A DNA stretch of 64,000 nucleotides from the NCBI RefSeq assembly GCF_900177665.1, contig NZ_FXAW01000008.1, positions 1 to 64,000 on the forward strand, read 5' to 3'. The position numbers and the translations under genes were made by a program. Shown piece after piece: positions 53,745 to 62,643 of this stretch (its first letter is position 1; each line of letters opens with the position of its first letter). This DNA comes from Marivirga sericea (GTDB lineage: Bacteria > Bacteroidota > Bacteroidia > Cytophagales > Cyclobacteriaceae). The notes beneath the pieces were generated by a model, which saw nothing but the letters and a program-made list of their open reading frames with translations, had not been told where the DNA came from and made no database searches.

Positions 53745-53754
53745 AATTATCTGC

Positions 53755-54534
53755 ATGACGAAGACAGTAATATCAATACTTATCTTTCTTGCTAACATCT
53801 TAATTCCGATTTGGGTGTTAAGCTTATTCCCAACACCCTGCGGATATGGACTTTGTTTGCTAATCTACTACCCGATCATTTTTACAACTGGTGGACTCAG
53901 TGCATTTCTTTATTACAAGTTTAGCAACCGACTTAAAATCAACAAGACTATATTAATTTCAATTCTCTTGGTGGTTGACGCATCAATTCTTGCTGTAGCC
54001 TATCCAAAGGGTGAGTACCACCCAATAAATCAATGGAAATCGGCACAAGTCGCATACGAACGATATGACGAACTTTTACCCGAAGATCTGTTTGAGTCTA
54101 TTGAAAGCAGGAATTTCCTTTTGACTGCTGCTATTGACCATAAATTCACTATTCCTGATCATGTATTTGAACTTCACTGTTGCACCGTGGACAGTACTGG
54201 AAGCTGCGATCTAACTGTTAGCCGACTTCAATTTTACGTACTCAACGACTCAATGATAACCTCAAAACCCGATACAGTTTTGCAACTATCAAACGGTATC
54301 GTTTCAGTACATGGGACATTTGACTCGACATCACTAAACCTTCGATTTTCCACGGACAACTTCGGAACATTCAAGAAAGAATATGACAACTTTTCTTCTA
54401 ATCTAGGTGAACGAGGAACTGGCATAACTGGACTATCAAAAGACACGGCTAACATCCGACTAATGATATGGAAGCAACCTGCAAAATTTGAATACAAATT
54501 CACGAAGAAATTCCAAAAATGGCTAACGGACTAA
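53755..54534 (+). CDS. Three-helix membrane protein with a beta-rich soluble domain, unknown function
   Basis: 260 residues from ATG 53755. Hydrophobic segments at about 6-25, 33-50 and 63-80 are followed by a domain of about 170 residues rich in beta strands, with two Cys pairs (ELHCCTVDSTGSCDLTV). No family was recognised. GTTACCAGC (53736-53744) before it and GCTGGTAAC (54538-54546) just after its stop are exact 9-base complements, the best cassette-end pair in the window. It may be a defence- or stress-related effector given the neighbours, but nothing in the sequence proves this. Confidence 0.65.
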   Translation: MTKTVISILIFLANILIPIWVLSLFPTPCGYGLCLLIYYPIIFTTGGLSAFLYYKFSNRLKINKTILISILLVVDASILAVAYPKGEYHPINQWKSAQVAYERYDELLPEDLFESIESRNFLLTAAIDHKFTIPDHVFELHCCTVDSTGSCDLTVSRLQFYVLNDSMITSKPDTVLQLSNGIVSVHGTFDSTSLNLRFSTDNFGTFKKEYDNFSSNLGERGTGITGLSKDTANIRLMIWKQPAKFEYKFTKKFQKWLTD

Positions 54535-54537
54535 AAA

Positions 54538-54699
54538 GCTGGTAACAAATGCTATGAATGAATGGGGTTTTATCAGTCAGGAAATATTCGTGGGGCTTGG
54601 AAAGTCCGCCACAAGTTTTAAATTTAAATCAAGGCGTGGCTATGTGCGAGACGAGAGGTTAGTGCTTTTTAATCCCCACTCATCATAGCTGGTCGTTCC
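54538..54699 (+). other. attC-like boundary 8 with long complementary arms
   Basis: GCTGGTAAC (54538-54546) followed by GCTATGAATGAATGGGGTTT (54551-54570) pairs with ATCCCCACTCATCATAGC (54672-54689). The right box GTCGTTCC is at 54692-54699. This is the clearest two-arm structure. The loop holds no gene. Confidence 0.6.
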
Positions 54700-54722
54700 A
54701 AATCATCCCCTAAAAATCATTA

Positions 54723-55295
54723 ATGAGGAATTTTATATTTTTATTACTTATTCTCTTCACAAGTTGCAACAGGCCTTTATACATTAAAGACCGACACTTT
54801 AAATCCGCAGAAAAAGAGTATAAAATGGATACTGATTTAAAAGTATTAGTATACAAATCTTTAGAAAGGGCATTCGTAACCGAAAAGGATATCGCTGATT
54901 ACAAATTGATGTGGAAAAAACATAGGATCTACGTGTCGAACGAATATCAAGCTGAGAAAGACGACTTTAAAAGTCAAGAAGATTGGGACGAAACCGTATC
55001 CTATTTAAAACCAAATGAAGTCCCGAATGCTATTGGGGAGGTTAAGTTTTCACTGAAAAGTAAAGAAGCGCTTCAAAAAATATCAGACAGGACCTGGGAA
55101 GATTTTTTGCATGCGTCATTTAGTTTAATAAAAATCGAAGGAAATATAGCGACCATAAAAATCAATAACAGCTGGATTGTAAGTAAGCACACCAAAGACA
55201 TGGCCTATTTAAGTGGGGGCGGATATACTTGCACTTATAAGAAAATTGATGACGTCTGGGAATTTCAAAGAAAAACCAGTTCATGGATTTCGTAG
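54723..55295 (+). CDS. Small lipoprotein of unknown function
   Basis: 190 residues with a lipobox (FIFLLLILFTSC), so anchored in a membrane. The soluble part ends in IATIKINNSWIVSKHTKDMA, followed by SGGGYTCTYKKIDDVWEFQR. This NTF2/cystatin-like end, where a strand plus 'w.f', is common in small Bacteroidota lipoproteins. No family can be named. The start box GTCGTTCC (54692-54699) resembles, with a one-base gap, the complement of GGGAAGAC (55295-55302) after the stop. Confidence 0.65.
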   Translation: MRNFIFLLLILFTSCNRPLYIKDRHFKSAEKEYKMDTDLKVLVYKSLERAFVTEKDIADYKLMWKKHRIYVSNEYQAEKDDFKSQEDWDETVSYLKPNEVPNAIGEVKFSLKSKEALQKISDRTWEDFLHASFSLIKIEGNIATIKINNSWIVSKHTKDMAYLSGGGYTCTYKKIDDVWEFQRKTSSWIS

Positions 55296-55444
55296 GGAAG
55301 ACTGGCTACTGCTACCACCATCCTCCAAATGCTGGATTTTTATCTATGAGCTTTTTCAAGCAAGTCCATAAAAGATGTAGTTAGATAGATGTGGAATAAT
55401 CATCCTATTATACCCATAAATGTATAAAATTACACAAGTATTAC

Positions 55445-55597
55445 TTATTTCTTCTCTTTGCTTTTGAGAATGTAGAAAGATTGTCCTTGATCAAAATTCA
55501 TTACCCTTGCGTCCATATTATTGATCATCATATTTTCTTCTTTAAATCCACAAACATCTAGTTGATCCAAAGCTATTTTAGCTGCAAATTTTAAAAT
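55445..55597 (-). pseudogene. C-terminal fragment of a decayed methyltransferase-like gene
   Basis: On the minus strand about 50 codons are open, reading KIALDQLDVCGF, then MMINNMDARVMNFDQGQSF and YILKSKEKK with TAA. 'DAR' followed by 'G..FYI' is like the motif IV/V region of some class I methyltransferases. A stop at 55598-55600 ends it upstream. The region 55296-55444 holds nothing else. Family identification is weak; that it is a decayed fragment is likely. Confidence 0.4.
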
Positions 55598-55606
55598 TTA
55601 AAATAG

Positions 55607-55628
55607 TATTTAGATATTTGTCTAAATA
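55607..55628 (+). promoter_or_regulatory. Operator palindrome in front of sdpR
   Basis: TATTTAGA (55607-55614) and TCTAAATA (55621-55628) are perfect complements with a 6-base spacer, ending 9 bases before the sdpR ATG. ArsR-type repressors bind such sites, so autorepression by the next gene product is expected. Confidence 0.65.
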
Positions 55629-55637
55629 ACTAAATAA

Positions 55638-55892
55638 ATGAATTCAATTTTTAAAGCCTTAAATGATGAAACCAGGCGTGAAATAATCGAGCTGCTCAAA
55701 GATCGGGATATGAATGCAGGACAAATTGCCGAGCGATTTAATATGAGTAAGCCTAGTATTTCGCATCATCTGGATATTCTCAAAAGGGCTGATTTAATTA
55801 CCAGTGAGAAAAAAGGACAGTTTATTGAGTATTCACTCAATACTACTATACTGGAAGATTTGGTGAACTGGATTATGACCTTAAAAAAATGA
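55638..55892 (+). CDS. sdpR: SdpR-like ArsR-family autorepressor
   Basis: 84 residues: the winged helix of the ArsR type with FKALNDETRREIIELLKDRD, then MNAGQIAERFNMSKPSISHH and the wing KKGQFIEYSL. No cysteine metal site exists, as in SdpR. In Bacillus SdpR is sequestered by SdpI when the SdpC toxin is present, turning the operon on. Here it sits 3 bases before sdpI and behind a perfect palindrome, so the same logic can be proposed. No sdpC-like toxin gene is seen in the window. Confidence 0.85.
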   Translation: MNSIFKALNDETRREIIELLKDRDMNAGQIAERFNMSKPSISHHLDILKRADLITSEKKGQFIEYSLNTTILEDLVNWIMTLKK

Positions 55893-55895
55893 ACT

Positions 55896-56546
55896 ATGAA
55901 GCTTAAAAAAGAACTACCATTAATTGCGATTGTATTATTACCGCTTGCTTATCTAGCGTTTGTATGGAATGATTTGCCTAATAGAGTACCCATGCACTGG
56001 AATTTGCAAGGGGAAGTTAACCGATATGGTGATAAAACAGAACTGGTTCTCCTTATTTTATTACTGCCTGTTCTGGTCTATTTCTTATTGTTAATTGTGC
56101 CTAAAATCGATCCTAAAAATAAGCTACAACGTATGGGAGGGAAGTATGATAGTATTCGATTTCTGGTGACCACCTTTGTTTCTATCCTTGCACTATTCAT
56201 TATTTATTCGGCAAATAATGAATCTGTCACGAACCCGAACTACATCCTGTTGGGGATAGGCCTGCTTTACTTCATACTTGGGAATTACTTTAAAACGCTA
56301 AAAGCCAATTACTTTATAGGAATTAGAACTCCCTGGACTCTGGAGAACGAAGAAGTATGGAAAGCCACTCATAAGCTTGCGGGCAAGATGTGGTTTGTAG
56401 GGGGTATATTGGTGGTGTTGTCCTGTCTTATCTTCGAAAAGCAAATGAACTTTATTGTTTTTATGTCCATCACGATCATCATCAGTCTTGTACCGGTGAT
56501 CTATTCTTATTTAAAATTTCGAAAGCTTAAAAATCAACTATCATGA
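55896..56546 (+). CDS. sdpI: SdpI/DUF1648-family membrane protein
   Basis: 216 residues with six hydrophobic segments (about 9-27, 47-66, 90-107, 115-132, 165-181, 188-205). LPNRVPMHWNLQGEVNRYGD is the DUF1648 block, and FIGIRTPWTLENEEVWKATH is the SdpI signature. It probably confers immunity to a peptide toxin and sequesters the repressor. A 4-base overlap (ATGA) ties it to the hydrolase downstream. Confidence 0.88.
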   Translation: MKLKKELPLIAIVLLPLAYLAFVWNDLPNRVPMHWNLQGEVNRYGDKTELVLLILLLPVLVYFLLLIVPKIDPKNKLQRMGGKYDSIRFLVTTFVSILALFIIYSANNESVTNPNYILLGIGLLYFILGNYFKTLKANYFIGIRTPWTLENEEVWKATHKLAGKMWFVGGILVVLSCLIFEKQMNFIVFMSITIIISLVPVIYSYLKFRKLKNQLS

Positions 56547-57619
56547 CAACGAGATGGTCATATATACTAGCAACTTTTGTTCTAAGCTTTCAAGTGAATG
56601 CTCAGGCCATTAGGCAACAAGAACCAAAAGCACCCTACAGCTATGAAGTAGAAGAAGTAGTGTTTCAAAATACGATTGACGGAATCTCACTGGCGGGCAC
56701 TTTGACTTATCCTCAAAAGGGATCTGATTTTCCAGCTGTAATTCTGATTAGTGGGAGCGGCCCACAAGACAGAAATTCTGAACTGATGAATCATAAGCCA
56801 TTTTTAGTAATAGCGGATCATCTTACGAAAATGGGTATAGCTGTCTTGCGGGTAGACGATAGAGGGGCTGGAGAATCTGAAGGTGATTATAATAAAAGTG
56901 CAATGAGTCATTTTGTAAAGGATACTAAAAGTGCCCTAGATTTTCTTAAAACATACAAAAAGATTCAAAGCAATCAAATCGGACTGATAGGTCATAGCTT
57001 AGGTGGGAATATAGCGCCTATTGTGGCTAGTGAAAGAGAAGATATTGCATTTATCGTCTTGTTGGCGGGTTCAGGGATTAGGGGAGACCAGTTGATGCTC
57101 TTACAAAAAGCGATGATTGAGCGAAAAATGGGAGTGCCAGAAGTATCAGTAGCACAAGCCCAAACAAATATGAAAGGAGCCTATGACATCATATTAAATT
57201 CGGATGGGAAGAAAGAAGAGCTGCAGAAACAGTTAAATGAATACTTTACCACCAAATTCGCTGGGATGATTCCTGAACAACAAGTGAAAACCATAGCAGA
57301 ACAAATGTCGTGGCCATGGTTTGTAGATTTTATCAAATTTGATCCCGCTCCAGTCCTTCAAAAAGTAGATTGCCCTGTGTTGGCAATAAATGGCTCGAAT
57401 GATGTGCAAGTACCAGCAGAGGAAAATTTACAGGCGATTGAAAAAGCACTAATCGCCGGAGGCAATGAAGATATTCAAACTCAGGTACTGGAAAAGCTGA
57501 ACCATTTATTTCAGGAAAGTGAAACGGGTTTGCCAAATGAATACGCTACAATTCAACAGACTTTTTCACCAGTAGCACTGGAAATCATTACCGATTGGAT
57601 TGAGGAAAGAACTAAGTAA
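56543..57619 (+). CDS. Exported alpha/beta hydrolase (serine aminopeptidase/esterase type)
   Basis: 358 residues with a signal peptide (ILATFVLSFQVNAQ). The catalytic part has VDDRGAGESEG, nucleophile GHSLGG (Ser about 153), acid in INGSNDVQV and His in KLNHLFQ. It is a paralogue of the 20964-22349 protein but lacks its N-terminal accessory domain. It overlaps sdpI by 4 bases, so it is coexpressed with an SdpI-type immunity system. Whether it attacks a peptide or an ester is unknown. Confidence 0.85.
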   Translation: MTTRWSYILATFVLSFQVNAQAIRQQEPKAPYSYEVEEVVFQNTIDGISLAGTLTYPQKGSDFPAVILISGSGPQDRNSELMNHKPFLVIADHLTKMGIAVLRVDDRGAGESEGDYNKSAMSHFVKDTKSALDFLKTYKKIQSNQIGLIGHSLGGNIAPIVASEREDIAFIVLLAGSGIRGDQLMLLQKAMIERKMGVPEVSVAQAQTNMKGAYDIILNSDGKKEELQKQLNEYFTTKFAGMIPEQQVKTIAEQMSWPWFVDFIKFDPAPVLQKVDCPVLAINGSNDVQVPAEENLQAIEKALIAGGNEDIQTQVLEKLNHLFQESETGLPNEYATIQQTFSPVALEIITDWIEERTK

Positions 57620-57999
57620 TAGTGTGAGCAGAAGCATAGTCATTGTATCTCCTGTTCCCGCCTTCTCGAGCGAGTTTCGAAGCATAAGGCGTTCTTTGCA
57701 TTGTCCTGATTTTTACATAGAAGGTTGATCCAAAAGCTGAATTTAGGACAGTATTGATCTTAAAATTCATTATTCAGAATTGTAAGACACTACGGATTTC
57801 CATATTTCTATTGCCTCGCACTAATTCCATCTGTTTGTAAGAGCTTTCTTTAGCTAAAATCCACCTCCAAGTAGCCAAGATTTTTTTATTAACATTTTAA
57901 GTCGATAGATAACCATTTTGTGTAGGTACTCTACATTGTGTTAAATAGTGCTTGTCTCTAGCTTTGTAATAAAATTATTACAATCAAATTCAGAATCTT
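57620..57999 (+). other. Intergenic region with a good promoter
   Basis: No gene is visible. TTG (57936-57938) followed 20 bases later by TAGCTTTG (57959-57966) matches the Bacteroidota promoter pattern; the ATG of the next gene is 34 bases downstream. The remainder is AT-rich. Confidence 0.5.
57936..57966 (+). promoter_or_regulatory. Promoter for the PAF-AH-like gene
   Basis: TTG at 57936 and an exact TAnnTTTG box (TAGCTTTG) at 57959-57966, spaced as in known Bacteroidota sigma-A promoters. Confidence 0.55.
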
Positions 58000-59466
58000 A
58001 TGAGAACTTTTGAAATCATTTTGCTAGTGGTGGTCACTGTGCTTCCTTTCGTCAAAAGGAAAATGCTATTACAATTTCGATCCCACTATATTTTAATTTT
58101 CCTGGGCGTTTTATTTCTTCTGCATTTACTAGTGGAAGGAGCACGTTGGCAAATGTTTCCTGCCTATTTCTTGCTGCTAATAGTAGGGTGGAGAATAAAA
58201 GCAGTAGATATTTCACAACCCCCTCGTTTGAATTTTCTACGGGTCAGTGGCTATTTTATTTTCTCTCTTTTAGCCATACTAGCTTGGGTGTTGCCTATGG
58301 TTTTACCTGTTTTTGATCTGCCAGAACCAAGAGGGAGTTATGAGGTAGGTAGCAAAATAATTCATGTAAAAACCGATCGTCCAGAGGAAATCACTGAAAA
58401 GCCAGATGATAATCGGGAATTTCTATGTAAAATTTGGTATCCAAGTAACACTGATACCGATGATTTAAAGGGAGAAAGCTATCTTGACCCAAGCGGTAGA
58501 GCTGGTTTCGCAACTAAGTACGGCTTACCGGCTACTGCATTGAACTATTTGGAGCATGTCAAAACCTTCGTTTATCCAGATATCCCAGTCGCAGTGGGCA
58601 GCTTCCCGGTTTTGCTTTTTTCACATGGTTATGGTTCAAAAGCGACAGGCTATTATGCACTGCTTACTGAGCTGGCAAGTCAAGGCTATATTATCGTCAA
58701 TATGAATCATACCTACGAAAGTCTAGGCGCCAGCTTCCCTGACGGTAGCCAGAAATTCTTTGACTATGATTATCAGCAAAAGATTTCTGAATGGAATGCC
58801 GAACTTATGGATCCTATGAGGAAAGCCTTTAAAGATGACATAACTTATGAAAAGAGACATCAGATAGCGGCTCCTGCCATTCGAAATTATTTCGAAAAAG
58901 ATATTCAGGCACGATGGGCGAACGATATGAAATCAGTATTGAATTTATTGGAGGAATGGAATGCAAAAGGTGCTTTTGCCAATAGACTTAATTTGAATAA
59001 AATTGGTGCTTTTGGGCATTCAGTAGGAGGAGGGGCAATAGGAAGGTTGGCCATACAAGACCCAAGAATAAAAGCTGCTGCTAATTTAGATGGTATTCAA
59101 TGGGGTGAGATGATCGATACGACTTATCAAATTCCTTATCTCTACATTTCTGCAGATTGGCCAGCCGATCATGAGGATATCAACTCGCATGTTTATATTA
59201 ATAAAAGTACTGACTATTTTTATGAGACAAAATTGTTAAATTCTGGGCACCCTAACTTCATGGATATTCCTTTCATGGTTCCAGTCAGTGCTTTGGCGGG
59301 AACTGGCAATATTGATCCTTACGTGGGGCTGGAAATTGTGACTAAATTAGTGGGTGCTTTTTTCGATCAGCATCTACTTGAGGCTGATCAAGTAAATACT
59401 CAAAGTGTAGGAGAGCAGTTCGATTTATTAGAGATGAAAATTTACAAGGGGGATTCCATTAAGTAG
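58000..59466 (+). CDS. Membrane-anchored PAF-acetylhydrolase-like alpha/beta hydrolase
   Basis: 488 residues. Three or four hydrophobic segments at the N-terminus (about 3-18, 27-45, 48-60, 85-105) precede an exported or cytosolic catalytic domain. The nucleophile elbow is GHSVGGGAIGRLA (about 345), followed by KAAANLDGIQWGE, typical of the PAF-AH p_II group. FSHGYGSKATGYYALLTELA is the oxyanion/lid region, and SGHPNFMDIPF may hold the catalytic His. It hydrolyses small esters or phospholipid acyl chains. It is monocistronic. Confidence 0.78.
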   Translation: MRTFEIILLVVVTVLPFVKRKMLLQFRSHYILIFLGVLFLLHLLVEGARWQMFPAYFLLLIVGWRIKAVDISQPPRLNFLRVSGYFIFSLLAILAWVLPMVLPVFDLPEPRGSYEVGSKIIHVKTDRPEEITEKPDDNREFLCKIWYPSNTDTDDLKGESYLDPSGRAGFATKYGLPATALNYLEHVKTFVYPDIPVAVGSFPVLLFSHGYGSKATGYYALLTELASQGYIIVNMNHTYESLGASFPDGSQKFFDYDYQQKISEWNAELMDPMRKAFKDDITYEKRHQIAAPAIRNYFEKDIQARWANDMKSVLNLLEEWNAKGAFANRLNLNKIGAFGHSVGGGAIGRLAIQDPRIKAAANLDGIQWGEMIDTTYQIPYLYISADWPADHEDINSHVYINKSTDYFYETKLLNSGHPNFMDIPFMVPVSALAGTGNIDPYVGLEIVTKLVGAFFDQHLLEADQVNTQSVGEQFDLLEMKIYKGDSIK

Positions 59467-59749
59467 TTATTGACTAGTCAGATTCCGGGAGGCACTAAGG
59501 TTAAGAGGTGCCTCTGGGGTCTGATTTTTTAGTGTTTTTGAACATTTTGACCTCGGAAAGGCAGTTGATTTACGAAAAAATTAAATTTTATTTAAGATAT
59601 AAATCTGCATAAAAGCATGTTTAAATAAAATTTCATTTTATAGCTCCAGTAAGTGAATTTTGGTAATAATTAAAAAGTTCGATAAATAGTTGAAATTTTA
59701 AACAGATAATTCATATTTTGGAAAACAATTTCACCAAAATATCAAGATC

Positions 59750-61684
59750 TTGAGTATATCGATAAGTAAACCGTGGCTTAAATCAGCCAGTATATGTACT
59801 GTATTATTGGTAAGCTCTTCTGTGCTTCTAGCTTGGCTAATTGGAATTGAATCTATTCTAAGCCTTATTCCCAAAGCACCTACTATGAAGTTTAATACGG
59901 CTTTGCTTTTTCTTTTTATAGGGCTGGCTATAGCCTTGGTCGGCCACCAAAATAAATATCTTCATACGTTTGCCGTACTAATATCTGGAATAGTATTTAT
60001 TATCAGTTTTTTAACGCTCTTCCAATATATTTTTTCTTTCAATTTTGGGATTGATAACCTATTCTTTGAAGATACAATTACGAGTACATATCCTGGTCGA
60101 ATGTCGCGAGCTACTGCCTTATGTTTTCTGTTGTTATCGACAACCAAAGTATTAAGAGGAGTTAAGACAACCCATGATTTGAAATTTCTTAATTATTTGG
60201 TGACGCTGGTTGCCATTATTTCACTCCTAGTTTTTTCAACTTATCTATTACAATTTGTAACAGATAATTATGTATTGATTTTTAATTCAATGGCATTGCA
60301 TACTGCCATACTATTTTTTTTAGCCTCTTTAGCTATCTCGCTCAAACATCCAGATCATAGTTATGTAGGATTCCTTACCGGTAAATATGTTGGAAATAAA
60401 CAAGCAAGGAGTTTGTTGCCTTTTGTTGTGGGCTTACCAGTAATTTTAAGTGCGGCACTACTTTATTTCTTAAATTCGGGTGTGTTGGCCACAGCCTATG
60501 GAGTAACTTTATATACGGTCTGCTTTGCCGCTATCAGCATTTTCTATTTTTCCTTTATTTTCCAGAAACTCAATATATCTGATCAGGAGCGCGTAAAGCT
60601 AGAGGAAGAATTACGAGCATCAAATCAAGAGCTTTTTCAATACAAAGCAGCATTAGATGAAAGTTCTATCGTAACGATCACTGATGTAGAAGGAGCAGTG
60701 ATCTACGTAAATAAAAAGTTTGAGGAGATTTCAGGCTACACAAAGGACGAGGTGATTGGTAAAACATTAGAAATAGTGAATTCAGGTCATCATGGTGATT
60801 CATTCTTTAAGAGCATGTGGAATACCATAAAAGCGGGTAATGTATGGGTGGGGGGACTGAAAAACAAAAAGAAATCTGGTGATTTTTATTGGGTGCATAC
60901 AGTGATAGTGCCTCTACGGAATACGAAAGGAGAAATTGAACGCTATATTAGCATAAAACAAGATATTACACAGAAAACAATTCTATCGAATCAATACAAG
61001 AATTTAAAGTTAAGAAATAAGGAAGTAGAACAGTTTACTTATCTGGCATCACATGATTTACAAGAGCCTTTAAGGACTATGAAAAGCATGAGTGCCCTTC
61101 TAAAAAAGCGCTATGGAGCAGAGGAACTCGGAGAAGATGCAAAAATTGTAGATTTTATATCAGATTCTGCAGTAAGAATGAGCACTATGGTTAAGGGATT
61201 ATTGGACTATTCGCTTATCGGTTTAGATAAAGAACCCGAAATGGTGGATACTGCAGCATTACTAGGAATAGTTAAAGAGGATATTCAAACCCTTATCGAA
61301 TCAAAGGATGCCACGATAACCTGTAGGGATTTACCAAGTTTAAAAGCCTATAAGACGGAATTGCGACTGGTTTTTCAGAATCTTTTACAAAATTCCATCA
61401 AATTCAGGTCACCCGATAGAGAACTTGAAATTTCAGTTTTTGCCCGTAAAAAGAAAGAATCCTATGAATTTTGCGTTCAAGACAATGGCCTTGGGATAGA
61501 TAAAGATCATTTGTCTTCGATTTTTGGTTTATTTAAACAATTACATAACAAACGTGCTTTTAAGGGTACGGGAATTGGGCTGGCTCATTGCGAAAAAATA
61601 ATTCATTTGCATGGAGGTAGTATTTGGGCAGAGTCAGGGCCCGCTGAAGGAACTTCAATTTATTTTACAATACCTGTTTTTTAA
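59750..61684 (+). CDS. Membrane sensor histidine kinase with PAS domain
   Basis: 644 residues from a TTG start; no ATG is in frame near it. Seven or eight hydrophobic segments (about 15-280) form the sensor, then a PAS domain (about 300-410: TDVEGAVIYVNKKFEEISGY, IVNSGHHGDSFFKSMW), and a kinase core: HisKA with His in FTYLASHDLQEPLR (about 434), N box FQNLLQNSIKFRS, G1 DNGLGIDK and G2 KGTGIGLAHCEKII. It autophosphorylates and passes phosphate to the response regulator encoded 3 bases downstream. The stimulus is unknown. Confidence 0.88.
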   Translation: MSISISKPWLKSASICTVLLVSSSVLLAWLIGIESILSLIPKAPTMKFNTALLFLFIGLAIALVGHQNKYLHTFAVLISGIVFIISFLTLFQYIFSFNFGIDNLFFEDTITSTYPGRMSRATALCFLLLSTTKVLRGVKTTHDLKFLNYLVTLVAIISLLVFSTYLLQFVTDNYVLIFNSMALHTAILFFLASLAISLKHPDHSYVGFLTGKYVGNKQARSLLPFVVGLPVILSAALLYFLNSGVLATAYGVTLYTVCFAAISIFYFSFIFQKLNISDQERVKLEEELRASNQELFQYKAALDESSIVTITDVEGAVIYVNKKFEEISGYTKDEVIGKTLEIVNSGHHGDSFFKSMWNTIKAGNVWVGGLKNKKKSGDFYWVHTVIVPLRNTKGEIERYISIKQDITQKTILSNQYKNLKLRNKEVEQFTYLASHDLQEPLRTMKSMSALLKKRYGAEELGEDAKIVDFISDSAVRMSTMVKGLLDYSLIGLDKEPEMVDTAALLGIVKEDIQTLIESKDATITCRDLPSLKAYKTELRLVFQNLLQNSIKFRSPDRELEISVFARKKKESYEFCVQDNGLGIDKDHLSSIFGLFKQLHNKRAFKGTGIGLAHCEKIIHLHGGSIWAESGPAEGTSIYFTIPVF

Positions 61685-61687
61685 TAT

Positions 61688-62107
61688 ATGAAAAAAAAAC
61701 TGAACTGTATATTGCTCATTGATGATGATGAGGCAACAAACTTTTTACATAAATCAATACTAGAAGAAGCTGACATTTCGGAAAAAATCATCGTCAGGGA
61801 AAATGGGGAAGAAGCTATTAATTTTTTGACAGCAAGGTTAGATGATCATAATTATCCTCAACCTGATTTGATCTTCTTGGATATTAATATGCCAGTATTG
61901 GATGGTTGGCAATTTCTTCAAAAATACAAGAAATTACCCCCTCAGGCAAAAGGGAAAATCGTACTTTTTATGTTGACAACATCTCTCAATCCTGCTGATA
62001 GGAAGAGGGCAGAAGGAGAATCGAACGTGAACGGATTCAAAACAAAGCCGTTGGATGAAGCTATGATTGATGAAATATTGAATGAATTCTATCCTGAATA
62101 TTTGTAA
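61688..62107 (+). CDS. Single-domain response regulator
   Basis: 139 residues, receiver domain only: acidic pocket DDD (12-14), phosphoacceptor Asp65 in LIFLDINMPVLDGWQFL, and Lys in TKPLDEAM. There is no output domain, as in chemotaxis-like or relay proteins. Its start is 3 bases after the kinase gene, so they are a two-component pair. It likely signals by protein contact with an unidentified output. Confidence 0.9.
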   Translation: MKKKLNCILLIDDDEATNFLHKSILEEADISEKIIVRENGEEAINFLTARLDDHNYPQPDLIFLDINMPVLDGWQFLQKYKKLPPQAKGKIVLFMLTTSLNPADRKRAEGESNVNGFKTKPLDEAMIDEILNEFYPEYL

Positions 62108-62490
62108 GGTACTGTCTAAAATTTACTAAAATTTTTGGTTTAAGACGATCAAGCTTGCTCTCTAGTTCTTCAATTTTAGTTTCCAGTACTTCCACTTTAT
62201 TTGCTACTTATAGTTTTTTCCTAAACCTTCTGTCGACTAGTCGTTTAAATTCGGCCCGTGTAAAGCCTATCTCTTTCCCTTGCATGATCAACTTAAATTT
62301 TTCATTTAGGCTTTCGTCCTAATTCCTGTAATTATTGCCAGAAATCTCTTGATCTCTCTCACTATTGAAAAGGCTTTAGTTTTCGTAGTCGCACAGGCTG
62401 TGCTTAGATAATCCGGTTCTTTTAGCGGCTTTAGATGGTTTACTAATTAAAATTTCTGATTTTATTATCACTCCGGTAAAATAAGAGTGT
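62108..62490 (-). pseudogene. Decayed gene with three in-frame stops
   Basis: On the minus strand one frame reads as protein throughout (SKAAKRTGLSKHSLCDYEN, DESLNEKFKLIMQGKEIGF, TRAEFKRLVDRRFRKKL, then a coiled coil NKVEVLETKIEELESKLDRL). It is cut by TAA at 62376-62378, TAG at 62319-62321 and TAA at 62208-62210. The basic start and coiled-coil end suggest a DNA-binding or regulatory protein, but no family is certain. The remaining 62491-62643 holds nothing recognised. Confidence 0.45.
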
Positions 62491-62643
62491 CCGATCCTAT
62501 TATTGCATCATGAAGTATAACACAAGAAGAAGTTGTGAGTGAAGAAGGGGGTTCTAAGCCTTGAGGGCAATGAGGCCATTTCATTATCAGTTTAATTTCA
62601 TCACTTCATAGAATAAATAGTTCATGATTTATGGTTTAAAAAG

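Noticed and set aside
62108-62490. Transposase or insertion-sequence remnant
   Set aside because: The translation has no recognised transposase motif and no terminal inverted repeats were seen.
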